Of a stretch of 64,000 nt of DNA, positions 44,001-53,406 are shown one piece after another. The notes beneath the pieces are model-generated. The model was not told the DNA's origin, made no database searches, and saw only the letters and a program-made list of their open reading frames with translations. Source of the stretch: Neorhizobium populisoli (GTDB lineage Bacteria; Pseudomonadota; Alphaproteobacteria; Rhizobiales; Rhizobiaceae); the NCBI RefSeq assembly GCF_019430945.1, contig NZ_JAHYCB010000002.1, forward strand, positions 641,104 through 705,103, given 5' to 3'. How positions within the stretch are numbered: position 1 is the stretch's first letter; each line of letters begins with the position of its first letter. A program made the translations under genes and the position numbers.

Positions 44001-44417
44001 CTACTTATCCGGTGGACCACTGAATGTCGTATTGAAGTAGGAAGCCATAATCTGAAGCTTGTCTTCCAGGCTAGCCTCACTACTGAAATCTGCATCGATG
44101 ACGCCGTGTCTCGTCCAGAGAGACAGGACAAACCCGCCCCAGTCGGCATCGTCATATCGAATGACCGTTCTCCCGAGAATTGCGACCACCCAGGTGCCGT
44201 GGGATGTTTTTTGGTCGAAAGCCCATTTCTCCGGCATGATCTTGACCATGTCCCAGAGGCGCCGCTGTTCGAAGCTCATCCGCGGGCATGAATCGTTGAT
44301 TTCACCCCAGAGGTCTTCTTCGGAAATCGGCTGCCGATCGCCTTCATCGACTTGAGGCTCCCGGCGCGCGGGAAAGAGGGATGAAATCGCGGCTCGCAGC
44401 AGAGTAAACATGACCAT
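44001..44417 (-). CDS. Hypothetical protein, paralogue of the adjacent gene
   Basis: 138 residues. Compared with the gene at 44421 it repeats the same order of blocks: ISEEDLWGEIND, RRLWDMVKIMPEKW, TWVVAILGRTVIRYDD and a closing helix. It adds a short hydrophobic N-terminus (MVMFTLLRAAISSLFPARREP), possibly an anchor or an upstream extension. Lower GC than the neighbours. I know no family for it. The two genes are three bases apart. Confidence 0.6.
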   Translation of the reverse strand: MVMFTLLRAAISSLFPARREPQVDEGDRQPISEEDLWGEINDSCPRMSFEQRRLWDMVKIMPEKWAFDQKTSHGTWVVAILGRTVIRYDDADWGGFVLSLWTRHGVIDADFSSEASLEDKLQIMASYFNTTFSGPPDK

Positions 44418-44420
44418 CTG

Positions 44421-44780
44421 TCACCCGCGATGAAAAGGCGTGCCGATATCGTCGGCTGCAAACCGCATCCACAAGCTTCGAAGGTGATCTCTCAACTCGC
44501 CGCTACCTGCACAGTATCGACCGGCGTTGATAATGCCGTATTTCGCCCAAAGCGACCTCGCAAACTCTTCCTCTATATCGTCGTACCAGACCACCACGTC
44601 GCCGATGATTGCTACGACCCATGAGCCATGAGCGTAGTGCTTCTGCTGGTTGCCCCATTTTTCTGGCATGATCTTGACGATATCCCACATCCTGCGCTGC
44701 CGGAAATCCATCAGTGACCACTGGTCGTTGATCTCATCCCAGATTCGCTCTTCGGAAATCGGCTGACCATCCTTCGCCAA
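44421..44780 (-). CDS. Hypothetical protein, first of a tandem pair
   Basis: 119 residues. It starts at a TTG two bases after the stop of the glutamine-synthetase-like gene, so translation is probably coupled to it. Blocks ISEERIWDEIND, RRMWDIVKIMPEKW and WVVAIIGDVVVWYDD are shared with the next gene. The family is unknown to me; small size, tandem copies and low GC are often seen in immunity-type or accessory genes, but nothing proves this here. Confidence 0.6.
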   Translation of the reverse strand: MAKDGQPISEERIWDEINDQWSLMDFRQRRMWDIVKIMPEKWGNQQKHYAHGSWVVAIIGDVVVWYDDIEEEFARSLWAKYGIINAGRYCAGSGELRDHLRSLWMRFAADDIGTPFHRG

Positions 44781-44782
44781 GA

Positions 44783-46114
44783 TCAGATCCTCGGCAGATA
44801 CGTCTGGTAATCGAAGCTGCTCACCGTCCGCAGATAAGTGATGGCTTCCTTGCGCTTCGTATCGCCATAGAGCTTCTGGTAGCGCTCTCCGAAAACATCC
44901 TTGATGAACGGCGAGGTGGAAAAATCCTCAACTGCTGTCAGGAAATCATGCGTCAGCCGATTGGTGCCGGCAGGCGGTTCCTTGCCGGGTTCGGTCGCGG
45001 GGCCAGGATCGAGCGTCTGATCGAGACCGATGAGCATGCCACCGAGGATGGCGGTCAGCAGCAGATAGGGGTTGGCGTCCGCACCCGCGACGCGATGTTC
45101 GATGCGGGCAGCGGGACCGTTGGCATCCGGAATGCGCACCGCGGTGCCGCGATGGCCGAAACCCCAATCGATATCGACCGGCGCGAACGAACCAGGCTGG
45201 AAGCGGCGGTAGGAATTGGCAAACGGCGCGAAGATCAGCTGCGCATCCCGCATCGTCTTCAGCATGCCGGCGCAGACGGATTTGAGCCGCACCGGATCGT
45301 CGCCCTTGGCGTCGAGCACGTTGTTGCCATCGCGGTCGATGATGCTCGCATGCACATGCAGGCCGGAGCCCGCCTGATCCGCATAGGGTTTTGCCATGCA
45401 GGTGGATTTGAGGCCATGCTTTCTGGCGGCCTGTTCGGCGACGCGCTTCAGGTAGATACAGTCGTCGGCGGCGGCCAGCGCATCGGGGCGGTGCAGGAGG
45501 TTGATCTCGAACTGGCCGGGGCCGAATTCGGCGGTCGTCGCATCCGCCGGCAGGTTCTGGAGCTGCGCCCAGTGCCGCACGGTCTGCAGGTAATCGTTCA
45601 GCGCATCCACGGCACTCATGTCGTAAAGCTGGAAACCGTTCGGCTCGTCGCGATATGTCAGTTTTGCCGGCGGGCGTGGCTTGCCCGTCTCGCGCCAGTC
45701 GTCCTCGACCACGTAGAATTCCAGCTCCGTCGCCACGACCGGCGTCAGGCCGCGCTCTTCGAAACGCTTCAGGAGGGCGGCAAGGATGGCACGCGGATCC
45801 ATGAAGGCCGGCGTCCCATCCATTTCATGCATGGTCGAAAGCACCTGAACCGCGCCTTCCGGTCCCCATGGCATCGGCGTCAGGCTGCGCTTGTCGGGAA
45901 TGCAGATGCCGTCCGGATCGCCGATCGACAGCGACAGGCCGGTAATGTCGTCATTGTCGTCACCCCAGATATCCAGCGACTGGGTGGAGGAGGGCAGCCG
46001 CACCGTGCCGTCCCAGACCTTTTTCTGCGCAGAAAGCGGAATGCGCTTGCCGCGCAGGTCGCCGTTCATGCCGACGAGCAGGATTTCGATATGGGGCTGG
46101 ATACTATCGGTCAT
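44783..46114 (-). CDS. Glutamine synthetase family protein, gamma-glutamylputrescine synthetase-like
   Basis: 443 residues from ATG 46114. The GS catalytic blocks are present: ELEFYVVEDDW, AEFGPGQFEINL, GSGLHVHASI, the FAPFANSYRRFQPGSFAP loop and RIEHRVAGADANPYL. It lacks the extra length and adenylylation tyrosine region of GlnA. With the divergent omega-aminotransferase gene at 46195, a role in glutamylation of putrescine or another amine (PuuA-like) is most likely. Other GS-like enzymes such as ethanolamine or homocysteine-type GlnT relatives are alternatives. Confidence 0.88.
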   Translation of the reverse strand: MTDSIQPHIEILLVGMNGDLRGKRIPLSAQKKVWDGTVRLPSSTQSLDIWGDDNDDITGLSLSIGDPDGICIPDKRSLTPMPWGPEGAVQVLSTMHEMDGTPAFMDPRAILAALLKRFEERGLTPVVATELEFYVVEDDWRETGKPRPPAKLTYRDEPNGFQLYDMSAVDALNDYLQTVRHWAQLQNLPADATTAEFGPGQFEINLLHRPDALAAADDCIYLKRVAEQAARKHGLKSTCMAKPYADQAGSGLHVHASIIDRDGNNVLDAKGDDPVRLKSVCAGMLKTMRDAQLIFAPFANSYRRFQPGSFAPVDIDWGFGHRGTAVRIPDANGPAARIEHRVAGADANPYLLLTAILGGMLIGLDQTLDPGPATEPGKEPPAGTNRLTHDFLTAVEDFSTSPFIKDVFGERYQKLYGDTKRKEAITYLRTVSSFDYQTYLPRI

Positions 46115-46194
46115 GCTGGAACATCTCTGAGGTTGCAGAGCCCCGTTCGTAGCCGATAAGAATTGGCTGCACAATCAGAGCCGGAGTTCCCGCC

Positions 46195-47562
46195 ATGAAC
46201 GACAAGCCCTCCCTGTCCAATCTCGCCGCGATCGACGCCGCTCATCACCTGCACCCGTTTTCGGACATGAAGCAGCTGAATGCCAAGGGCACCCGCATCA
46301 TCGAACGCGCCGAGGGCGTGTTCATCTATGATTCGACCGGCAAGAAATATCTCGATGCGTTTGCCGGCCTCTGGTGCGTCAATGTCGGTTACGGCCGCCA
46401 GTCGATTGCCGATGCCGCCTACAGGCAGATGCAGGAGCTGCCCTATTACAACGCCTTTTTCGGCACCACGACGCCGCCAGCCACGCTGCTCGCCCAAAAG
46501 ATCGCTTCGCATGCCGGCCCGAAACTCTCCCGCGTCTTCTTCACCAATTCCGGCTCGGAAGCGACGGATACATGGTTCCGCATGGCCCGCGTCTACTGGA
46601 AGGCGCTGGGCAAGCCGGAAAAGACGCAGGTGATCGCCCGCAAGAACGGCTATCACGGCTCCACCGTCGCCGGCGCCTCGCTCGGCGGCATGAAGCTGAT
46701 GCACGAACAGGGCAATCTGCCCATCGAAGGCGTCCATCACATCAACCAGCCCTATTGGTATGCCGAAGGTGGCGACCTTTCGCCGGCTGAGTTCGGCCTG
46801 AAGGCCGCCCGCGAACTGGAAGCCAAGATCGACGAACTCGGCGAGGACCGCGTCGCAGCCTTCGTCGCCGAACCGATCCAGGGTGCGGGCGGCGTCATCG
46901 TTCCGCCGGACACCTATTGGCCGGAAATCGCCCGCATCTGCAAGGCGCGAAACATCCTGCTTGTCGTCGACGAGGTGATCTGCGGCTTCGGCCGCCTCGG
47001 CCAATGGTTCGGCCATCAGCACTATGGTGTCGAGCCGGATCTCGCGCCGATCGCCAAGGGCCTGTCCTCCGGCTACTTGCCGATCGGTGGCGTGCTGGTC
47101 TCGGATCGCGTCGCCGACGTGATGATCAACGAAGTCGGCGATTTCTTCCACGGCTTCACCTATTCGGGCCATCCCGTTGCCGCCGCTGCTGCTTTGGAAA
47201 ACCTCCGCATCATCGAGGAGGAAGGACTGGTCGAGCGGGTACGCGACGATATCGGCCCGTATTTCGCTGCCGCCTGGAAAAGCCTGGAGGACCATGACGT
47301 GGTCGGTCAGGCGGAAAGCGTTGGACTTATGGGCGGGCTGCAGCTCGCGGCCGACAAGGCGACCCGCCGCCGTTACGAAAAGCCGGACGATATCGGCTCA
47401 GCCGTGCGCAACCACTGCGTCGAAAACGGCCTGATCATGCGCGCCACCGGCGACCGCATGCTCGCTTCGCCGGCGTTGACGATCAGCCGTTCTGAAGTCG
47501 ATGAGGTGATCGACAAGCTGCGCAAGGCGCTTGATCATCTGCGGGATACTGCCGCGAAGTGA
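46195..47562 (+). CDS. Class III aminotransferase, putrescine/omega-amino-acid:pyruvate type
   Basis: 455 residues. PLP lysine Lys288 in LAPIAKGLSSGYLPIGG, the phosphate-binding region NSGSEATDTWFRMAR (about 118-132) and the metal/cofactor block VVDEVICGFGRLG. The beginning (HPFSDMKQLNAKG) fits the SpuC-like putrescine-pyruvate aminotransferases. It is divergent from the GS-like gene, 80 bases apart, a pairing typical of polyamine catabolism. The specific donor amine is inferred. Confidence 0.92.
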   Translation: MNDKPSLSNLAAIDAAHHLHPFSDMKQLNAKGTRIIERAEGVFIYDSTGKKYLDAFAGLWCVNVGYGRQSIADAAYRQMQELPYYNAFFGTTTPPATLLAQKIASHAGPKLSRVFFTNSGSEATDTWFRMARVYWKALGKPEKTQVIARKNGYHGSTVAGASLGGMKLMHEQGNLPIEGVHHINQPYWYAEGGDLSPAEFGLKAARELEAKIDELGEDRVAAFVAEPIQGAGGVIVPPDTYWPEIARICKARNILLVVDEVICGFGRLGQWFGHQHYGVEPDLAPIAKGLSSGYLPIGGVLVSDRVADVMINEVGDFFHGFTYSGHPVAAAAALENLRIIEEEGLVERVRDDIGPYFAAAWKSLEDHDVVGQAESVGLMGGLQLAADKATRRRYEKPDDIGSAVRNHCVENGLIMRATGDRMLASPALTISRSEVDEVIDKLRKALDHLRDTAAK

Positions 47563-47582
47563 TGGCCTGAATTCTCGGGCTA

Positions 47583-49112
47583 TCAGTGCCTGAGATCGAC
47601 ACTCGCATAGGCGAAGCGATAGCGGTCGTCTCCCTTGCCGAATGTAAAGGGCAGGCCGGTGACGGCCGCAGCACTTCGCGGCGCGGTAATGCCGCGCTTG
47701 CGAAGATATTCAATGAACTCCACCGGAAAATCAGACGGCTGTACACCGCCGGAATTGCGCCACACGAACAGAAGGCGCTTGTGCCCCGCCACAGGCAATG
47801 TCTCGACATCGGTCGGCGTCGAGAGCGTCGTCACCGATACGGTCGGCAGGTTGATCCGCAGATTTCCGGCCAGATGGCTGTCCGATGCGACGATCAGCAC
47901 CGGCGTGGAGGTTGCAAGTGGACGAAGCTCGTCGGCCAGCGCCGGAAACGGATAGTTCGGATACTGGTAGATACCGGTGAACTGGGCCGTTGCAACGCGG
48001 CCCAGTAAGGCGGTCGGCACGATCATCATGATGACGATCGCCACCGTCCACATCCGCTTCAGCCCCGGCTGCATGCCGGTATCGGCCGCATCGATCTTCA
48101 CGGCGAGATAAAGCGGCAGGACGATCAGGATCGGTGTCAGCCAGCGGTCACGGATGTTTTCGACGCCGGCAAACAGGATCATCAGCACGATCAACCCAAG
48201 CGAAAACAGCAGCGTGCGGCCGAGAAGCCGCGTTTTGTCGTCGCTTGCCCGGACGATTGCCGGAAGCCGTTCGCGATAGCTCAGTCCGAACACGACAAGC
48301 GTCAGTCCGGCGAAACCAAGGCAGGCAATGGCGAGCGAGGCGAGACCTTTGAGGATCGCCAGGATGAAATTGGTGTCACCCGCCGTCAGCTTGCGCATCG
48401 TATGCGATGTCGTCGCCATGAAATGGTCGGCAAGCCAGAGGGCGTGCGGCGCCACGACGATTAATGCCACCGCCGCTGCCACGAGTACGCGCCAGTCGAG
48501 CAGGCGCGGGCGCCACTCCCTGTCACTGAGGATCGCCAGAAATGCCGCGGCCGGCAGAAGCATGAAATTATATTTGGCGATCAGGCCTAGACCTGTCGCA
48601 AGACCCAGAAGCGCGAAGGCCGGGATCGAAGGCCGCTTCAGACAGTGGAGGAAAGCGCACAGGAAAAGCGAGGCAGTAACGATGGTCGCGACCGTGTGGC
48701 TGAGATCGCGCTGCGCCTCGAAGGCGACCTGCGGAATGGTCAGCAGCCCGAGCGCGGCTACCACGGCCATATCCTTGTCGCGAACGACCTGCCGGGCTGC
48801 CAGCCAATAAAAACCGTAGGCGGCAAAGAGCAGACAGTTCTTCAACCCGGACAGGGTTGCCAGCGACAGGCCGAAAACTTCCGAGGCGGCATATTGCAGC
48901 CAATTATAAAGCGGCGGCTGGGAGCTGTAACCGGCAAGCAGCCATTGCGAAAAATAAGCCTGCTCCGCTTCGTCGAGCTCCAGCCCGCCGGGCAGTGCCA
49001 TGCGCACCAGAAAATTGACGATGAAATAGATCGCGAATGCCGCGATGAGAACAGCGAGCCGTTCCACCGAGAGCGTGATATCATATCCCAGCAGTTGTTT
49101 CCGTTGCAGCAA
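47583..49112 (-). CDS. GT39-family membrane glycosyltransferase (RgtA/ArnT-like)
   Basis: 509 residues, about twelve membrane segments. The first periplasmic loop has the acidic pair and YFSQWLLAGYSSQPPLYNWLQ, which fits the PMT_2/ArnT fold using a polyprenyl-phosphate sugar donor. In Rhizobium, such enzymes (RgtA-D) add galacturonic acid to lipid A and core. It is paralogous to the gene at 49203. Position beside a GT2 polyprenyl-phosphate sugar synthase supports this role; the acceptor is unknown. Confidence 0.86.
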   Translation of the reverse strand: MLQRKQLLGYDITLSVERLAVLIAAFAIYFIVNFLVRMALPGGLELDEAEQAYFSQWLLAGYSSQPPLYNWLQYAASEVFGLSLATLSGLKNCLLFAAYGFYWLAARQVVRDKDMAVVAALGLLTIPQVAFEAQRDLSHTVATIVTASLFLCAFLHCLKRPSIPAFALLGLATGLGLIAKYNFMLLPAAAFLAILSDREWRPRLLDWRVLVAAAVALIVVAPHALWLADHFMATTSHTMRKLTAGDTNFILAILKGLASLAIACLGFAGLTLVVFGLSYRERLPAIVRASDDKTRLLGRTLLFSLGLIVLMILFAGVENIRDRWLTPILIVLPLYLAVKIDAADTGMQPGLKRMWTVAIVIMMIVPTALLGRVATAQFTGIYQYPNYPFPALADELRPLATSTPVLIVASDSHLAGNLRINLPTVSVTTLSTPTDVETLPVAGHKRLLFVWRNSGGVQPSDFPVEFIEYLRKRGITAPRSAAAVTGLPFTFGKGDDRYRFAYASVDLRH

Positions 49113-49202
49113 TGTGCCTCTCCGCCCGGATGATCCGGCGACGATAAAGAGCTTTTGCGACAGGCATGTTTCAGCCGTGTGACGAGGCCTACCTGCTTTA
49201 CA

Positions 49203-50726
49203 TCAATGCGCGGCGCCAATCCAGGCATAACCGAAAGTCATGCCGGCGCGCCCGCCCGAATAGAGATAGGGTACGGTCATGGCCGACGGAGACGAGGTTT
49301 TAGCCTCAATGCCACGCGCCTGCAGATAGGATTTCAACGTTTCAGGAAGGACGGCGTCGCCGCCTTTCCGGCCGATCTGCCAGATCATCAGGCCTGGCCC
49401 GCTTTTCGTTGCGGTATCGAGAGGCGGCGCCTGATCGAATGTCGGCAAAAGGATCCGGGCATGCGGCAGTTCGATCCGGGCGCTGGCGGCGAGAAACGGA
49501 TCGGCGGCAATCACATAGGCGGGCTGTTTGCCGCCGTTGTTCGTCACCACTTGTTCGATGAACGGCCCGGCCGGCAGGTTTTCTTTTTCATATTGCCCGA
49601 TCAGCGGGCCGACACGGTTGCCGATGGCGATATAGACGATGAAACCGAGCGCAAGGGCCGACACGGGGAAGAAGAGCCTTGGCACAGCAAGGTTCGTATC
49701 CACTGCGGCGGCTTCGAGCTTGAGGCAGAGATAGAGAGGCAACAGCAGCAGGAAGGGCGACAGCCATTTTTCGCTGATCGAGGTGGCGCCGAAGCTGAGC
49801 CCGATCAGCCCGACGGCGATGAGGCAGAGCAGGAGCGTGCGGCCGAGCACCCGCGTCCACACCGTCTCGGTGCCCCATACCGTTATCAATGAGCGGCGGA
49901 AGGCGATGAGGAAGAAGGCAAGTATCGGCAGGCCGCCGGTCAGGATGGCGAGGATCAGCGTGCCGAGACCGGAAAGCCGGTCGAGAACCGGGTTGCCCGA
50001 GGCATCTTCGCGCATCGCCTTGATCGTACCGGCGGTCGCTTCGTTAAGGTTGGACAGAACCCAGAGACTATGCGGCAGGCAGATGACGACCGTTACGAGG
50101 AGGGCGGCAAGCAGGCGCCAGTCAAAGAGGCGTTTGCGCAGCTCCGGTTCCGGCAGGATCGCGAGGATGGCCGCCACCGGCAGAATGACGAAATTATATT
50201 TGGCGATCAGTCCGATGCCGACCGCAAAACCGGTCAGCAGATAAAAGCTGAGGCTTGGCCGGATCAGCGTTCGTACGAACGCATAGGTGAACAATGCGAC
50301 GGCAAACAGCGTGGCGATCGCATGTGTCAGGTCGCGTTGCGCCATGACGCTGACCGCCGGCATGGCGATGACGCCGATCATGGCGATGGCGACGAGCCTT
50401 ATGTCCTTCAGGAGAAGCCGCGCCGCCAGTCCATAAAACACGCAGGTCAGGAAAAGCAGAAGGTTCTTGACCAAGGACAGCGCAAATACCGACGGGCCGA
50501 TCACCTGAATCACGCCCGCCTGCAGCCAATTGTAGAACGGCGGTTGCCGCCCATACCCCATCAGCCAGAATTGTGACTGGAAAAGTTGCTCGGCCTCATC
50601 GCTTTCCAGCGCCTCCGAGCGGATGACCCGGAGGGCAATGGCCAGCACATAATAGGCTGCAATCAGCCAGAGAACGAGTTCGGGACGGCGGGTGAGCGCC
50701 TCACTGAGCCGCCTGATCGCCCTCAT
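49203..50726 (-). CDS. GT39-family membrane glycosyltransferase, paralogue of the previous
   Basis: 507 residues with the same membrane pattern and loop motif (SDEAEQLFQSQFWLMGYGRQPPFYNW split by the acid pair at its start). The start overlaps the end of the GT2 gene by 26 bases, so both are probably co-translated. With the gene at 47583 it gives two transferases using the same lipid-linked sugar donor on different acceptor positions, as seen with the Rgt enzymes. Confidence 0.86.
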   Translation of the reverse strand: MRAIRRLSEALTRRPELVLWLIAAYYVLAIALRVIRSEALESDEAEQLFQSQFWLMGYGRQPPFYNWLQAGVIQVIGPSVFALSLVKNLLLFLTCVFYGLAARLLLKDIRLVAIAMIGVIAMPAVSVMAQRDLTHAIATLFAVALFTYAFVRTLIRPSLSFYLLTGFAVGIGLIAKYNFVILPVAAILAILPEPELRKRLFDWRLLAALLVTVVICLPHSLWVLSNLNEATAGTIKAMREDASGNPVLDRLSGLGTLILAILTGGLPILAFFLIAFRRSLITVWGTETVWTRVLGRTLLLCLIAVGLIGLSFGATSISEKWLSPFLLLLPLYLCLKLEAAAVDTNLAVPRLFFPVSALALGFIVYIAIGNRVGPLIGQYEKENLPAGPFIEQVVTNNGGKQPAYVIAADPFLAASARIELPHARILLPTFDQAPPLDTATKSGPGLMIWQIGRKGGDAVLPETLKSYLQARGIEAKTSSPSAMTVPYLYSGGRAGMTFGYAWIGAAH

Positions 50727-51720
50727 AGACTTCCCTGACGATATAGCTGAGCGCGGTGTCTTCGCGATAATAGGTACGGGCGATCATTTCGGCGAGGATG
50801 CCGGTGGTGATCATCTGCACGGCCGACAGGAACAGCATGACGCCGATCAGGAACAACGGTCGCGTTCCGATATCATTGCCCATGATGAACTTGTCGATGA
50901 ACAGGTAGAACAGGATCACCGCTGAAAGCGCGCCGAGGCCGAGGCCGAGCGAGCCGAAGAAATGTCCCGGCCGCGCCTTGAAGCGCATGAAGAACATCAC
51001 CGACAGCAGATCGAGGATGACCCGGAACGTGCGGGAAATGCCGTATTTCGAAACGCCGTGTTGGCGCGCATGGTGTGTCACCGGCATTTCGCCGATCCGC
51101 GAGCTCGGCACGACGCCCGCCACCCAGGCCGGAATGAAGCGGTGCATTTCGCCCATCAGCTTGACCTGCTTGATGACCGAGCCGCGATAGATCTTCAGCG
51201 AACAGCCGTAATCATGCAGGCGCACGCCGGTGATGCGGCCGATCAGCCGGTTGGCGATGAAGGACGGCACCTTGCGCATGATAAGGCCGTCCTGGCGGTT
51301 CTTGCGCCAGCCGACGAGCAGGTCGAGTTCGCGCCGCTCCAGCTCCGCCACCATGGTGGGGATGTCCTTCGGGTCGTTCTGCAGGTCGCCGTCGAGCGTT
51401 GCGATCAACCGGCCTTGCGCCTGGTTGATGCCGGCCTGCATGGCCGCGGTCTGGCCGAAATTGCGCTGCAGCGCGACGATCTTCAGGTCGAGGCCGGGAC
51501 GGTTCAGCGCTTCGCGGGCATTGGCGATCGTCGCATCCGTGCTGCCGTCATCGACGAGGATCAGTTCCCACGTCGACGGATATTCGACCATCGCCGCGCA
51601 GATGCGCTCGATCAGCGGGCCGACGCTTTCTTCTTCGTTGAAGAGCGGCACGACGAGGGACAGTTCGATCGGGGCGGCCATCTCAACGCGGCTTGCCAGC
51701 GACTCAGCTGTTGTACCCAC
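50701..51720 (-). CDS. GT2 polyprenyl-phosphate sugar synthase (RgtE/DPM1-like)
   Basis: 339 residues. GT-A fold with LSVVVPLFNEEESVGPL at the start, LVDDGSTDAT and ATLDGDLQNDPKDI (the DXD-type site), then GCSLKIYRGSVI. Two C-terminal membrane segments (about 245-270 and 285-305) anchor it. It should make dodecaprenyl-phosphate-linked sugar on the cytoplasmic side. In R. leguminosarum the equivalent RgtE makes Dod-P-galacturonic acid. First gene of a three-gene minus-strand operon. Confidence 0.9.
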   Translation of the reverse strand: MGTTAESLASRVEMAAPIELSLVVPLFNEEESVGPLIERICAAMVEYPSTWELILVDDGSTDATIANAREALNRPGLDLKIVALQRNFGQTAAMQAGINQAQGRLIATLDGDLQNDPKDIPTMVAELERRELDLLVGWRKNRQDGLIMRKVPSFIANRLIGRITGVRLHDYGCSLKIYRGSVIKQVKLMGEMHRFIPAWVAGVVPSSRIGEMPVTHHARQHGVSKYGISRTFRVILDLLSVMFFMRFKARPGHFFGSLGLGLGALSAVILFYLFIDKFIMGNDIGTRPLFLIGVMLFLSAVQMITTGILAEMIARTYYREDTALSYIVREVYEGDQAAQ

Positions 51721-51815
51721 CTTGTGTTTCTCCTAGAACCTCGGGCTGACAGGCCGACCCTCATGGCCGCCCAACGCGATACGAACCCGAATTTTCACAT
51801 GGGGCACCCTACTAT

Positions 51816-52778
51816 ATGAAGAATTATCCGGTTGCCAGCCGCTCCCCGTGGATAATTCGTCACGCCATGACCCTGCTGACGCTGGCGATCATCGTGGTCT
51901 ACGGGGCCTTCATCCAATGGTTCTGGGGCTGGCAGAGCGTCGTGTCGCTGTGGATCGGTGCGGGCTGGACATCCGGCCTAATCGCGCTGGTGCTGCTGCT
52001 CGGTACCTATGTGCTGCGCACCTGGCGTATCTATGATTATTTCCCGAAGGAGACCGGCGGCCATTTCGGCACGCTGTTGCGGCTTGTGCAGGTCCATAAT
52101 CTCTTGAACATCATGCTGCCCTTCCGCAGCGGCGAAGCGAGCTTTCCGCTTTTGATGAAGCGCGAATTCGACGTGCCGCTCGTCCGCAGCACATCGGCAC
52201 TTCTCGTGATGCGGCTTTTCGATCTGCATGCGCTGTTGGCCGCCGCCGGTACCGGCCTTGCGCTACAGACCGGAAAGGTCTGGACGTGGATGCTCTGGCT
52301 CGCCTTCCTCATCCTGCCGGCGCTCGCCTTCGCGTTGCGTGGCATCGCCTTCCGCCTTGCCGGCCGCATCATGCCGCAAAAGGGCAGGAAGCTGCTCGAA
52401 GAGGTGCAGGCGGGACTTCCCGCCGATAACGGCGCCTTCATCCGCGCCTGGGGTGCGACGCTGATCAACTGGTTCACCAAGATCGCCGTGCTCGCCTGGG
52501 TTCTTGGCTTGCTGGGCAATCTCTCGACCGGCCCGAGCTTCGGCGGCGCTCTTGGCGGCGAAATCTCCTCCGTCCTGCCCGTCCATGCACCGGCCGGCGT
52601 CGGTACCTATCCGGCTGGCATCACCGCGGGTGCCATCGCCTTCGGTGCGGATGCGACGGGGTTGCCACTGGAAGAATTGGGGCAGGCGGCGGTGAACACG
52701 CATCTCTTGGTGATCGTGTCTTCGCTGATCGGCACGGCGCTGTCGCTGTTTGCGGCGAGGGGGCGGGTGGAGAAGTGA
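51816..52778 (+). CDS. UPF0104/lysylphosphatidylglycerol synthase-type membrane protein
   Basis: 320 residues with about seven or eight membrane segments; the family block is NIMLPFRSGEASFPLLMKREF near 100-120 and LPVHAPAGVGTYPAGI near 250-265. Only the membrane half of MprF is present, with no tRNA-dependent transferase domain. Such proteins often sit beside polyprenyl sugar genes and may flip a lipid-linked sugar. It is divergent from the GT2 gene, 95 bases apart. The flippase role is an inference. Confidence 0.85.
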   Translation: MKNYPVASRSPWIIRHAMTLLTLAIIVVYGAFIQWFWGWQSVVSLWIGAGWTSGLIALVLLLGTYVLRTWRIYDYFPKETGGHFGTLLRLVQVHNLLNIMLPFRSGEASFPLLMKREFDVPLVRSTSALLVMRLFDLHALLAAAGTGLALQTGKVWTWMLWLAFLILPALAFALRGIAFRLAGRIMPQKGRKLLEEVQAGLPADNGAFIRAWGATLINWFTKIAVLAWVLGLLGNLSTGPSFGGALGGEISSVLPVHAPAGVGTYPAGITAGAIAFGADATGLPLEELGQAAVNTHLLVIVSSLIGTALSLFAARGRVEK

Positions 52779-53168
52779 TCAGGCGAGCCGCAGGCCGAGA
52801 TGTTCGGCCATCGGCAGATAGTCTTTGTCTGCCTGCAACAAGGCGTGGCCGTGCTCTATGCAATACGTGCCGATGATCATATCGATTGTTTTTCTGACCG
52901 TTACACCACGGCTACGCAAAGTCCGATAGTTGGTTGCCGCTTTTATAGCCAGCGCCGGTGATAGCATCTGAGCAATCGGAAACTCCCGAAAATTTTGCTC
53001 GATCCAATGTGCTTGATGATAGTCGCGAGCGCCTTGGAGAACTTCAAGCATGATGACATCACCAAGAAGGACAGCGCCTTCCGTGATGGCTGAACGCAAT
53101 TGAACAGCCACTTCGACGTCATCTTTTCGGAAAAGCGATATCCAAACCGAGCTATCCGCAACGATCAT
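52779..53168 (-). CDS. vapC: VapC-like PIN-domain toxin (second locus)
   Basis: 129 residues. PIN acids: Asp5 (IVADSSVWISLF), Glu42 (MLEVLQGAR) and the Asp in RKTIDMIIGTYC, then HALLQADKDY. It should be a ribonuclease toxin. Its start overlaps the antitoxin stop by four bases. The gene is convergent with the UPF0104 gene, the stop lying directly after its own. It is only remotely like the toxin at 34743. Confidence 0.9.
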   Translation of the reverse strand: MIVADSSVWISLFRKDDVEVAVQLRSAITEGAVLLGDVIMLEVLQGARDYHQAHWIEQNFREFPIAQMLSPALAIKAATNYRTLRSRGVTVRKTIDMIIGTYCIEHGHALLQADKDYLPMAEHLGLRLA

Positions 53169-53395
53169 TCGCTACCCTTCAAGCCCCAGTCTGACAGTTG
53201 AACGCGATCTTCACGCATTGCGTCAAGATCGCCTTCCCAACCAATCCCTTCAAGGTTGTTGACTGCACGCATCTGCCTTCTGATGCGAACGAGATCTTTT
53301 AGCGCTTGCTCGACCGTTGCCTTCTTGGTGGGAAGACCTGTCAGCTCCATCGCTTCCGCAATCAAGTCGTCGTCGAGTTCGATATTCGTGCGCAT
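53165..53395 (-). CDS. vapB: VapB-like antitoxin (second locus)
   Basis: 76 residues from ATG 53395. MRTNIELDDDLIAEAMELTG plus KKATVEQALKDLVRIRRQ matches the VapB (DUF2191) antitoxin fold, with a toxin-binding tail (NNLEGIGWEGDLDAMRED). A start at 53446 is possible but would run through the operator. A 26-bp operator lies just upstream. Confidence 0.9.
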   Translation of the reverse strand: MRTNIELDDDLIAEAMELTGLPTKKATVEQALKDLVRIRRQMRAVNNLEGIGWEGDLDAMREDRVQLSDWGLKGSE

Positions 53396-53406
53396 GGCAG
53401 CCCCGT

